64,000 nt of DNA from Desmodesmus armatus (lineage: Eukaryota; Chlorophyta; Chlorophyceae; Sphaeropleales; Scenedesmaceae): positions 124,001 to 188,000 of the forward strand of contig VIIQ02000608.1 of assembly GCA_007449985.2 (NCBI GenBank), given 5' to 3'. Below are positions 12,601-24,900 of this stretch, piece by piece; positions within the stretch are counted from its first letter, which is position 1, and the number at the start of each line of letters is the position of its first letter. Both the position numbers and the translations under genes were made by a program. A model generated the notes under the pieces. The model saw only the letters and a list, made by a program, of their open reading frames with translations, was not told where the DNA came from and searched no databases.

Positions 12601-14328
12601 TTCAGTAGAGCGCAGCACAACTGCTGGCCTGTGCTGTGACAAAGGTCAGTATGCGCCACCAACTTTGTTATGTCCCAACTTCGGATGGTTGATGCACTCC
12701 CTGTGTCCAAACACATGCGGTGCCGTCAGCAATGGCACGCCATGCTGTGACAGTATATGGCACATGTAATGCTGTTGCCACCACCAACCAACTGCCGCAG
12801 CAGCCCAGGCTGGGGCTGCTTGCTGAGCAGCATTCAGCAATACTTGACTGCATCAGGCCTTGTCAAGGCTCCTTGATCTGCTGCTCGTGAGACCCACCTG
12901 GCCAGTCTGCCCTGACAATGCCGCAGTTGTTCACCATGCCAGCCACGGCCCTGACTGTGTAGGCCCCTCTGCTGAGCCCAAACAGCCAGACCCTGCTCTC
13001 CTTGGGGCCTTTGTAGTGCTCAGCAATGAACCTGCATGCAGCAGTGCGGCATTGGTTTAGCAAGAGCAGCCACCACTGTAAAAATTGCTGCAAGCCAGTG
13101 CCTTTGGGCAGTGCCTAGCACATTGTAGCTGGCGCTACCGAATACAGTGTGCTGTGCAGTACAGTCACTCACAGCTGCCATGCGCCGGGCGCCTGTGCTT
13201 GGGTGCATTTGAGTGCCAGTGCCAACGGCAATCCTGCTGACAAGTTCGACCTCCAGGTCAGGCGTTTGAGTTTGTACAGCACCCGAGCACAATGCATCTC
13301 ATGGTTTGCTGCTGCTGGAGCTCCTCCTACACACGTCAGCCTGCATGTTGCTGGTGGGTAAGTCCTGCCGTGTGTGTTTGTGACCGGGCCATGGGCAGCA
13401 GTAGAGCAGCGCACCACCAACAACCCCTTGGCCACCACTTGCAAGGCATGTATGAGGTCACCTGTAAGCCTCCTTGCAGCGCTCTGGTAGGTCAGTCGCT
13501 ACGGCGCCGCTGGCACAGTACACAAGGAGGTCAAAGAAGCCTCCTAGCAGCCCAGGCAGCTCCTTGCCTGCAGCAATGGCAGCACATGCAGCGACGGATA
13601 ACAGCATGTTTTTTTTGACATATCAACAGGACTGCCAGTTGCCAGGGGAGGAGGCACACTGCTGTTTCTGTACTCAGCAGGCTGCTGCTGTGCCTCAGGC
13701 TGACACAGTATGCGGTACCGACTTATCAGTATGGGCCTCCTGAGAGCAGACTCTCAGTCGCTTACTCTTTGACCGCTGCCTCCTACGCTTTGCCGTACCT
13801 TCTGCCCCAGATGTGCCCACACCATTGAAGTAGCACACGTGCGTGTTGGTCTTGGAGTTGTACTTAGGCTTCCCATCTATGGTGTCAACTGGGTTGGAAA
13901 GGTCTTCTGACGCGAAGGCATCTGCTAGGATCTTGATGTTGGTGCGGGTTCCTGTGAGCAGCCACCAGTTGCTGCATATCAGAGAATGATGCCAGGTTTG
14001 AAAGGTGCCTCTGCTGCACTTGATACAGCATCAGCTGGCTTCATTCTGCTGGCCACTGTACACCAGCAGTACACTGTCAATGTTGCTGGTAGGTCTCTTG
14101 CAGCCTGCCCCAGCCCTTCCAAGGCAGGTGCAAGCTGTCTAATGCATGCGCAACACGCTTCACCCAGCTTAGCACTGCAGCCCAGGCATTTGGAGATAGT
14201 GCCAGCCAAGCTGAGCTTGCAGGCCTGCAAGCAGCTGACCGCAGAAGCGCAACGTTCGCACCTGTCTCGTCACCACACCACGTTCCGTCGCAACATACCA
14301 CAATGTTGTGCTCTCCGGTGTCCTGCAT
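9623..14328 (-). CDS. DUF2235 alpha/beta-hydrolase (putative lipase/esterase)
   Basis: Ten exons, 631 aa: 14328-14262, 13951-13766, 13567-13462, 13031-12898, 12572-12398, 12074-11731, 11259-11190, 10833-10754, 10718-10301, 9938-9623. The ATG at 14328 is preceded by an in-frame TGA. The order of motifs is that of DUF2235: N-terminal VVCCDGTW, then FNGVGTSG, the nucleophile elbow LFGLSRGAYTVR, GLLDTVGA (acid) and VWYPGAHYDLG (His). A Ser-Asp-His triad is therefore likely intact. Known relatives include bacterial type VI phospholipase effectors (Tle1) and uncharacterised eukaryotic proteins; the substrate here is unknown. The C terminus is Gln/Lys-rich. No signal peptide or transmembrane helix is seen. 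The intron 10753-10719 would be only 35 nt, yet it is needed to keep the frame. The 5' end faces the synthase gene at 15926. Confidence 0.85.
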
Positions 14329-15925
14329 CGGCAATCACTCCTTCAAAGTTGGATCAACTAGGTCTGCGGTGCAGCTGCGAAAGCTCTGTCCGGACGATGT
14401 AAAGGACAATGACTGATGTGTAGGCGCGCAAGCCTTATAGGCTCGTGAGCGCTGGCGTTACGGGACCAAAGGATACCAGCCTTCCAGGGACCCCGGCAAG
14501 GTTACACCAGCAACGCTAAACCCGCTCAGGTGATAATGTGATCCATCTGAAGCTTTCAGCTATAGCTCAGAAAGATCTACAACTGTTTGTTGACCATGTA
14601 TCACTCAGCAAGCTGCCCCATGCGCTGGCACATTCTGATCTACCCACACCACACCTGCCATGGCCATTTGGCCAAATGGTTCTTGAAAGGCTATCCAAAG
14701 AAGCCAAGAGTTTCTGAGTGGCATTAATCAGGGTGGTTTGACCGACCTCAGCAACCAACTCAGGAACTAGTGTATGTGCGCATGTAAAGGGTAGCAGCTG
14801 CTGCAGCATGCTGCAGGGTGTGGTGCTGTGCTGCGTGCAGCACAGCACATTTTGCGACACGTTTGAAGAATGGCTCAAAGGAAGGAACCTTGGTCATTGT
14901 TGACGCGCTGCTGTACAACAGTGTACCTAGCACAAGAAGTTGCACTGTCAGCAGCGCTGTGTGACACCCAACTGCAGGTTTCTGTTGACGTCGTCATAAG
15001 ACGCTAGCCCTCTCAGTCACAGCACAAGCGACAGCAGCTCGTTCAAGCAGCACAGCCACAAGCTACACCAGACCTGGCTGCAATTGCCAGGGGAACAGGC
15101 CAAGCTTGGGAGATATCATAAGATAACCCCCCTGCGGCCAAGCTGCAATGGCTGGGCTAGGCGCAGCCTGAAAGGTTGCCGTGGCCCCCGAGACAGTGAC
15201 TGTTCCGAAGAGCTGCCAACAGGTTGCCAGGGTGCTGCCACAACCACCAATATCGGCACCAGACCCGTCACCACCTATGTTGCCCTCAAGCGCTCACACA
15301 TCACACAACTCTGCAACCTGATGGCCTCTCATTGCACCGGGTTGGGTATTCATGCTTGAAATGGCTGAATTCACTGGCATGGCAGCTTTTGACGGGGCTG
15401 TGCAAGTGCCTCAGGGGCCTGGTGTGCAGCAGAGCAGCAGCGATCAATGAGAACTGCTGCATCCACAGCTATCCAAAACGACTTGCTCAAGGCTAACACC
15501 CAGGCACCCAAGCTGCAAACAGCAAGTCCTGATGCACCTCAGCACTCAGATGCACATGTACAAAATGCACTTGTACAAAGCACCAGTAGCTGTTCAGGGT
15601 TTGCAGTGTCACTGCCATGCAGGCTGCCTGGCGCAAAGGCGTCAGCAACGAAGCAACAAAAGATCTTGCTTATGCTTGAATCATCATGTGATATGAATAC
15701 TGAGTCACGTGCGTCAATAGCACAAACTGTATTGCCGAAGCAGTTGGGTTGACCAGTCGTCCTATCGGTTTCCAGCCACCATACATCTCTTGCAACACTG
15801 TACCACTGCCTTAAATGGCATTCTTAGTCCAAAGGCAGGCCGCAGGGGTCCAAAATGCATGTTGCAGTGGCCCATGATCAGCTCATCTGCTTGACACTTG
15901 ACACACTTGTGTGTGCTTCAGTCAC
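14329..15925. other. Shared 5' region of two divergent genes
   Basis: About 1.6 kb separates the DUF2235 start (-) from the synthase start (+). It should hold both promoters and 5' UTRs. I see no recognisable exon, repeat family or core promoter motif; the short open frames here lack coding character. Confidence 0.5.
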
Positions 15926-18900
15926 ATGAGCAAACTTGGCCTCGGGCATGAGCCCGGGCTGAAAACAGCTGATGATGACGACCATATCCAGCCTGCAGCA
16001 GCAGCAGGTGCTGAACAGCCCAACAAGCAGGCAGCACAACCCTCTCGGGCGAGTGGGTCCCACCCGTATTCAACTTTGCTCAAACTTCACGTGAAAGCCA
16101 CAACAACCAGCCCTGCAGCTTCTATGCATCAGCAGCATCAGCAGCAGCATCAGCAGCAGGAGCTCAGTCCCCGGCAGGGTGCAGGCAGGGTGGCAACAGG
16201 CAGGTCGCCGAGGTCCCCCAAGGGTGACAAGGTAAGGCTGCCAAGAGCTGTACCAGCCCCGGGGCACACTCTTTAACCTGGCATGTAACTCACAAAAGTT
16301 GATCATACATACCTCCATCAAAGTTGGTGGCTTTTTCTGTGGCATTGCTCCAAGCAACAGCAGTATTTGGCAATTGGCAGTACCAGCAGATGCCGTGATA
16401 CGGATTGCCACATGACCTGCATCCTGTGTGATTCATCTGCACTGCCAGGTGCAGCCCAAGAAAAGCACTTCCTCACAGCCCGACAGCCCCAGACCTCAAG
16501 CTACCAAGCAAGTGTGGGTTGCCAGCCCACGCGCACAGCAGCACAGCGGGCAGCCAGCACAACACGGGAGCCCAGAATCACCCACACAGCGCGCACAGCA
16601 GTCACTCAAACAGCAACAGCAGTTCGGAAGGCAGACGCAGCCCCCAGCACTGCAGGTTGATGACGTGCTGCTGTTGTCACCAAGGCCGTCCACAGCAGCC
16701 AGATCGCCCCAAACCAGCAACAGCCCAAGATCCACTGGCATGCACCAGCACAGCGCCAGCAGCAGCCATGCCTCCCAAGCAACAAAGGCAGCTGTAGGCC
16801 GCACAAGCAGCGGCGGACAGTCAAGGAGTCCTGCTCGTAGCAGCAGCCCTCGATCGCCGCGCAGGGGCACAGCAGCAGCCATGTCATCCCCTCGGTCCAG
16901 TGCTGTGCGCAGCACTGCAGCGATTGACTGGCCACATTCCAGCAGCTTCAGCTTGTTAGCGGGAACAGCAGGACCCCCAATAGCTTCGCAGGCGTCACTG
17001 GTTGCTGGTGCTGGTGCTGGTGCTGGTGCTGGTGCTGGTGCTGGTGCTGGTGCTGGTGCTGGTGCTGGTGCTGGTGCTGGTGCTGGTGCTGGTGCTGGTG
17101 CTGGTGCTGGTGCTGGTGCTGGTGCTGGTGCTGGTGCTGGTGCTGGTGCTGGTGCTGGTGCTGATACCAGCACCAGCGCCTGGACACTAGCAGCTGCTGA
17201 GCGGGACGCTGCTGCTGCTGAGGCTGCTGCTGCTGCTGCTGTCGGTGCCGCAGTCAACAGCCAGACAGCTCGTCCGCAGCCGCAGGCAGCGACGGCAGTG
17301 ACTACAGCCGCCACTGCCAAGGTGGCGCCATCACTACCAGCAGCCGCGGCCATGCAAGTCCTGGTCCCTGCAGTCGCTGGCAATGTGTCACACAGCAGCG
17401 GCAACAACATGCCGCGCCAGTCTTCAGGCCACAGCTTCAGCAGCAGCGATGACGGTCTGACAGTGCAGGCCAGCCAGCTGTCAGGCTTGCTCATGCAGCA
17501 GCTGGCATCACCCAGAAGCCTCCAGCAGCAGCAGCAGGATTGGCTCATACAGCAGTACCACCAGCACCAGCGGGGCAGCCAGCGGCCCTCACAGCAGCCC
17601 GCACTCACTGCCAGCAGTGTGGGCATGGACCTCACGGGGCCAAGTTTACCGGCTGCGCCCTCTGCCACAGCCGTGGCTGCCACAGGTCCTGATGCAGGTC
17701 CCCCAGCAGCAACAGGAGGGGTTCAGGATCAGGCAGCGTATTCAGCAGACCTAGAGGTGCAGGTGGCAGAGACAGGCACTGCAGGCGCTCCAGGGCTCTC
17801 TGGTGCAGACAGGTGGAAGGCGTACCGGGTCACTCTTGAGGAGCACCTGCATGCCGCCACGGTGAGCGCGTCATGCTTGTGGGTTTCTCCTGTTTTGTTT
17901 GTTATTTTTTCAAGGTTTTTCAAGGTTTTCAAGGGTTTTCAAGGTTTTCAAGGCAGCTTGGAGGGTGGAGCAGCTGGGTTCCTGAGATAACAGTGTCGCC
18001 GCAGCCGGCTTCATTGGTGAGCACTGTATGTGCACTGGTTTAACCTGTTTGCAGGATGTGCTGGACAGATCAGGATATCATCAGGAGTGGCGGCTGATGT
18101 CAGCACGCACAACACGGCAGAGCTTTGACAGCACTGCTGCGCGTCCCTTGGGGAGCCTTGGTACTCCAGAAGCAGCAGCGATGGCGGCAGCTGATCTGCA
18201 GCAGCAGCACCCCCAGCAACTGCACGGCACATCAGCTGGTGATCACGTAGGCAGGGAAGTCTCCCTTTCCGGAATGGATGCAGTTGGTAGCTGCTACCAC
18301 AGCGGCTGTGCTGGAGCAGCAGGAACAGCGGCAGCGTCCGCCTTTGCACCAGGTGCTGCAGCACCTTGGACATTTGGGAAGGCTGGTAGCTTTGCTTTTG
18401 TCCAGCGGGGTGGTGCAGATGTTGGCCAGGATGCAGAGGCGCTGGCTGAACTGCAGTGCCAGTTGCAAATTGCAGAGGTAATAAATCATGCCACAACATT
18501 GCCCCATGTGTTTACAGCACGACACAGCGATAGTCATGCTTTGAAGGCTGCATGTTTGAGCAACTGTGACTCAACTGTGAGAAGGGCAGCTGTTGCATCA
18601 GCAACAGCCCTGCACCTAGACAACGGCATGGCATGCCGTTGTTATGCTGGGTCTTCCTGCACGTAGCTTACAGCCATCTGCCTTGCTTGCTGCCGTCACT
18701 GGCGTGCATGCCATGCTGCGGCATGCTGCGCATGCTCACATGCTGCGACCATGCTTTGCAGGAGCTACTAAGACACCACGGCCTCATGCAGGCCTACAAC
18801 AAAAAGCTGGTGGCTAGCGGCACAGTGGTCGCTGACGCCACCACAGACAGTGGCAAGCGCAGCAAGGGTCTCAGCATATCAGGCTTCGACTGGCTGTGCT

Positions 18901-21900
18901 GCAGCACTTGCAGCACGGACAAGGCTCCTGCTGTTGCAGAAGCAGACCAGGGACAACAGGAGCCCAAGCGGCCGCAGCCCTTGCGAGTGGTACTGTCGCC
19001 TGTCGCACTGCTGCTACTGGTGGCGTATGCAGCGGCAACAGGGTTCTATCTGTACACAAGGGCCAGCAGGGTACATGACCTTGGGGCACAGTGGTGGTGA
19101 GTAAGGCGTGGCTGAACAGGCTGGCCGAGACTTGCGATCTTGTTTGCGTATGCCATATGCGTGTGAACTTGTGAGCCAATGGAGCTGGGTGCGCAGCCGC
19201 CCAGCAGCATGCTGACCCGGACAGGCCTTAGACACTTTCATGTAAACCGCCACTTGAACTTTGTTCAGCTACATAGCAACCCTATGTTCACCATTATGTC
19301 AACTGTGTGTTGCAGGTACGGCATGATCGTGCTGATTGTGGAGTGCATCGGTGTCAGCAGCATGCTCCCTTATGGGGTGATGCTGGTGTGCTACACGGTG
19401 GCAACTGCCAGCAGGTGAGCTTACAGGCCAGCATCCACTGGATGGCATACTCGGGGTGGTACCCCAACGTACTGCCCAGGATCAGTACCCTATGTTAGCA
19501 CCCTGGGCCCCACCATGCATCCTGCGTGCCATGACAGCGTCAACCCCAACAATAAAAAAATTTGGCAGCACTCGTCACATGTCATACACAACCATAAGCA
19601 AACCAACCATTTTTGTTCCACCTAGGATGGCATGATGCTGAGCATAACATGCCACACGGCCCAATTCCATTGCAGCTATCTGCTTGCCATGCCCTCACTG
19701 CCGACTGTCAGGGGCCAGCCAGCCAGTACAAAATCAAGCAAGATGCAGCCTGTGCCACTATCGCCAGAGAAGTGCTTCCACGTCAGAGTGCTGGTGCCCT
19801 GCTACAAGGTGCGCCATGCATCTTCAGTCTGCCATCTTGGAGCTGCAGATGCAACAGGGGTGAAGCAAATCAAGGATTCTACCATGCGGCTGGCAGTTTT
19901 CCAGTGCAGCACAACAGCCACCGTGTGCGCGACAGGCAGGGTTTGTGTTTTCAGATCATTGAGGGATCCAAACCTGCCAAGGGTGTGCTTCAGACCGGTA
20001 ATGTACCCTGTGCAGGAGCCCTTGGGTGTGCTGCGGGCAACCCTGGAGGCAGTCCTTGATGCAACTATGCCCGCTGGATGCACGAGGACAGTGTACCTCT
20101 GTGATGACGGAGCTGACCCAGAGAAACAGGTGTTTGTGGCCGGCGTTGCACATCTTGGAGTCAGGTAGCTACCATGGGGTCAGCTAGCACTGTGTGGCAC
20201 ACCATGCGACACTCTGTCCCAAGCTAGCCTGTCAGCAAGGTGCTTTTTTCACCAGTGCTGGGCAGGCGGGTACTGGACCCTGCTACATACATACATCACC
20301 CCCAGTCCTACTCAAATCTGGCCCCCGTGTGTGTGGTATCAGTGACATCCGCATTTAACTGTCCCGGCAGCTACTGAACCAGGGTTGAACATGCTGCAGG
20401 CCAATGAAAAACAATGATACGATGTTTGACCCTCCCTTGCTCACCACCTGCATAGGTATGTGTCTGGCCGCACTCGTCTGCCTGGAGAGATCAACGGCAA
20501 AAGTGCCAACCTCAACAACGCCCTGTGCAACATCATCTACAGTGGGTACAACGAGGGGCTGGCGGCCATACCAGCCACGGAACTGGTTGTTGTGTTTGAT
20601 GCTGACATGTGCTGCAAGAAGGAGTTCTTTGTGAAGGTGCTAGAGGTCATGTGGGATGATGACACAGCCCTGTGCCTCACACCCCAGGTAGGTGGGTCAC
20701 ATGGTGGGCTCATTTGTGAGCCTTGGACAAGGCCGTTGCAGCTCAGGTGCAGCCTTGGGGTTTCCTGGGGTGATTGAACGCTGCACACAGCGTGCAGAGG
20801 CCCACACAACAGGTTTGCTTTAACGTTCCATCCTGTCTTTAGCGAAGGCTGGGTTAGGTGGATCATTAATGCTGCCTGCAGTCCAGGTATTCCCTAGCAT
20901 ACTGCATTGGTGGTCTGCCCTGGGCTCAACACTCCGGAGGATCCTACGTGTAGCAAGGTGTGTGCCTTACGCTGGGTCTGTGCTGATTGTCTTCTTGCTT
21001 TGCCAGGCTTTCAGCAACGTTGAGGCGTCCACTGACATTTGGAACCATGTCAACCCCCAGTTCTGGGAGTAAGTGTGCTGAGCTGACTTGGCAGGAAAGC
21101 AGTTCATTTGATGGCTTCAGCTTGTTGCAGCTTGCACCCTGTCAATCAGCGTGGTGTACCCTGACAGCTGCCACCTTTTCACACCATGATCGTTTGCTAT
21201 ACACTCCGTGGGCAGCAATGTTCCTTGGTGTCAGTGGATACTGTGCACTGTGCCCAGGCACCGCTGACTGCAAGCGCAATCATGATGCCGTGTAAGTGTG
21301 CCTTTGACATGCTGTATGTGTGCCCTGCAGGTATGTACTGCCTGGCTGTGATGCATTGGGGTATGTCGCATGCACAGGGACCAACGTCTGTATCAGGGCC
21401 AAGTGCCTGGCACAGGTGCGCTGGGGCGTACATGAGCCAGCCATTGCTGATGCACATAGCCAACGTTGCGGCTTGCATGCAAGTACTTACAGCAGCACTG
21501 CATGCTGAAACAGAAAGCTATCTCACTGACACCGTGGACTTGCCAAAATCCAGCTTCCCGGCATGGCAAGAAGGCATTTGGGACATGTGACGAGTGTTTG
21601 GTTACTGTTGCCGGCAGGTGGGCTGGTTCCCGGCCTACACCATCACAGAAGACTATGCCCTGAGCCAGGAGTTGAAGATGGCAGGGTTCAGGGGGCGCTA
21701 CCTTCCACAGTACCTGGCGGTGAGTGACGGCATCAGATGCAATTGACAGCAGCAGGTGCAAAGCTACTGTGTGTTGGCCCTTGGGATGTCGCTGCACAAC
21801 ACGGTCTGTGGTAAGTATGTAGCTCAAACGAGTGTTCAGATATAAGTTAACAGTAGAAGTGTGCTGTATCGTGTTGTGCTGTGCTGTGCTGTGGTTGACT

Positions 21901-24900
21901 GTGCAGGTTGGTGAGGCTCCTGAGGAGGTGCGGGCTGTGATGCGGCAACGCAGCAGGTGGTGCAAGGGGCACATGCAGGTGAGGGAGGAGCCGGCTGCAG
22001 CTTCCCCCATGATGCCGTGATTACGGCACTGCCCATGTTGCGTTGTCATCTCAGCATTGAGCCGCTGAAGCCAGGGCCTCGCTGCTGGGAGTAGTGTGTG
22101 TGCGACAACCTGCATATCCAGTGGCATGTGTCGCAATCACACAATGGCACAGTAACACCAACAGCCGCTGCTGCTGTGAATCAGCAATGATGCTCAGGAA
22201 GGGTGCCACACCGTGCGGAGGCATTGTGCTTAGACCGTCATGGTGGGTGCTCGTCAACGGGCTACTGATGCTGCTCACACTTGCATGCCTGCAGGTGTTC
22301 TTCAGCAGCCGGTGCCCACTGTTTCAGAGGCGTCTGGGCATAGTGCACAAGGTGCTGTACACAAACGGTGAGATCCTACCGATAGGGTTGCTACTAGTAG
22401 TACTATCCACATGGCAGTGCAGCTGTACTCAGAAAATTGTCGGCCAGTTCATTCACCCCATCTCTGTATCAGGACCACCGAGTGTTGTACAGATAAATTG
22501 AACACTTCACATCATACATAACATGAACATGCTGTGCTGCCATGGCCTGTGCAACCACGTCCACTGCTGCGTCTGGCTAGGTACCTGGGCCTACTTTGCA
22601 ACTGTGCTGACAAGTCTGACCTTCACGCTGGTGCCCTTCGTGAGCCTGGTGCTGGGATGGCACCCTGTCACATTCAGCAAGCAGGTGAGTTGCCATGAGC
22701 CAGTGCAACACCTGCTACTGCTGCCATGCCTGCAATCACTAGCTCTGCCACCAGATGGGTGCCAGGGATGTGTCGCACATGCATTATGCCCTGCATATCC
22801 GCAACCCCACCGGCACCAATTTGTTCCTGCGGCGAAAGCTTTACTCAGGAGCTGAAGGAAAATTGTGGCACATTCTCCTATGCGTTGACACCAACAAACG
22901 TGTCTGACCCGTCTGTTTGCTGCTGTCCTCAATGGCTTGTTGCAGTTTGCACTTGCCAGCACGCTGTACCTGGTGGCAAGTGCAGCCCTCAACGGCTTTG
23001 TCAGGCGGCCTGCGCACGGCAGAGGGATGTGGCTCAGTGGAGTCAGCAACTACCTGCTTGCCTTCACATTCTTCAAGGCGATCGTCAATACGCTGCTGTA
23101 CGTAACGAGTCGTCCTGCATGCTAGCATGTGCCAAAGCGCTCTGACACAATCAAGATTTACTTTACATAAGAGCGCGCAGTAGTCTGTGTGCCATGTGTC
23201 TGTTGTTCCCAATTGGTGTGCCAATCTGTGTGTATATAGATGACACAGTCAAGCTGTTATGGACTGGGAACTTACCTGAATCGTGCTGCTGTGCAGGTCC
23301 AACGTTGGCTTCAAGGACACAGCAGCATTCAAAGCCACCGCAAAGAAACTTGCCCCAGTGAAAGCAGCCGTGATGCGTGCTGCAGCTGCGACAGCCACAG
23401 CGGTGGCTTCTGCGCTCCACAGTGTAGAAGTGTTTGTGGGCGCCTCGGCGATGCGTGCAAGCGCCGCTATGCGGCGAGCCTCAGCTGCTTCCAGGAGAGC
23501 CAGCACAGTGTGAGTTTTCGGATGCAATAACCCTTTGGTCGTTTCTGGTGAAGCTGGTGATATCAGCCAGCGATGCGCAGCACTAAACGCAGGTCGGACA
23601 ACGTTGAACCGCTCTGCGTCACAATCACCAACGTGTTGCTTGCCGTTGTGCTTTGCAGAGACATCGGAATGCACTATGACCTCCAGCCTCACAGCTTGGG
23701 TCATCGCGGCATGCGCAGCTCGGCCTACCAAGTCTCACACGAACCTCCCGAGCATGCATCAGCTGGCGCGCCTCGTCGCAAGTCTGTGCTGGGATGCGAG
23801 GCCGCTCCTGCAGCAGGGTTTGCGGGGTCACATCCAGCGTCTCCACGGCAGCATGCTTGCCCTGACGAGCTGGATGCTGTAGGGGCTGTCCTGCACCCCG
23901 CCCATGGCAGCAGTGCAGCAGCCAGCAGAGGGACCAACCCTGATGGTGCACAGCACGGCCATCCAGCGAGCCCAAGGCAGCACTCCAGTGAAGGGCCGCA
24001 ACAAGAGAACCACAGCACCAAGCCACTGTCCATCTCTGTGCCTGAAGCTGATGGTTGGGGCCCACACCCTGCTGCCGACGGGGAAGTCACATGGCACGCC
24101 CCGGTTCGGCTGAGTCATGCCAGCCACGCGAGCCACTCCCACGTCAGCCATCTGCCTGCTGTTGTGGAGTCACCTCGAAGCAGCAGAGACAGTAGCCGTG
24201 CAAGCGGGGAGCAGCAGGGGGACGTGGCCAAAGAAGGGACAGCACTGCCTTTTGACAGACACAGCGGCGGGCTTCGGGGCCACTCCATGCGGCACATGTT
24301 TGCTAGAAAGATGGAATCAACCAGGTCAAGCTTCGAGTCTCAGGGCAGCGCGGCAGCCACGGCGGCTGTGCAACACAGCAAGGCAGCAGCACAGAAGCTC
24401 AGCAATGCAACAGCTGCGCAGCCAGGTAGGTGGAAGGAAGGGACCGCTGTTGGTCGTCGCTTTCCTGTTGTGCAGAGTGAGCAGACACCATGCCCATGCC
24501 CAGTGGGTGCTTGAGCACGGGAGCCTACTCCAACCAGGACATGTTAGTGCTTGGGGACCCTTGCTCATCAGGCTCAGCTGAAACCTTCAGGCAACTGATC
24601 CCTTACTGATCCCTGATTGCCACCTACACGCGTGCACATACAAGCTGCATCTGCTGACAAAGGAAACCTTGTCATGTGTTCTATCTGCAACTTCCCTGCA
24701 CTGCGTGCAGCACGCTGGGAGTGGCTAACGTCCAACTGGCAGTCCCTGGATGGCACGCTGGACCCCTTGGTGCTGCTCTTGGCATTGACCATCAGCCTCT
24801 TTGCCATAGGTAAGCAAGTTTACTGGCAACTTATCTATCTGTGCTGGCACCAAGGATGAATTTGTGCACTCAGTGGCAGCATCCCAAGGCAGTCAGGGGG

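Noticed and set aside
14567..14878. 103-residue minus-strand frame upstream of the DUF2235 gene
   Set aside because: No recognisable domain; an in-frame TGA just before the DUF2235 ATG argues against it being an in-frame extension of that exon.
16496..17683. 395-residue open frame on the minus strand with a long Pro-Ala run
   Set aside because: It is the complement of the (GGTGCT)n tract and low-complexity exon 2 of the synthase; repeats of this period keep several frames open.
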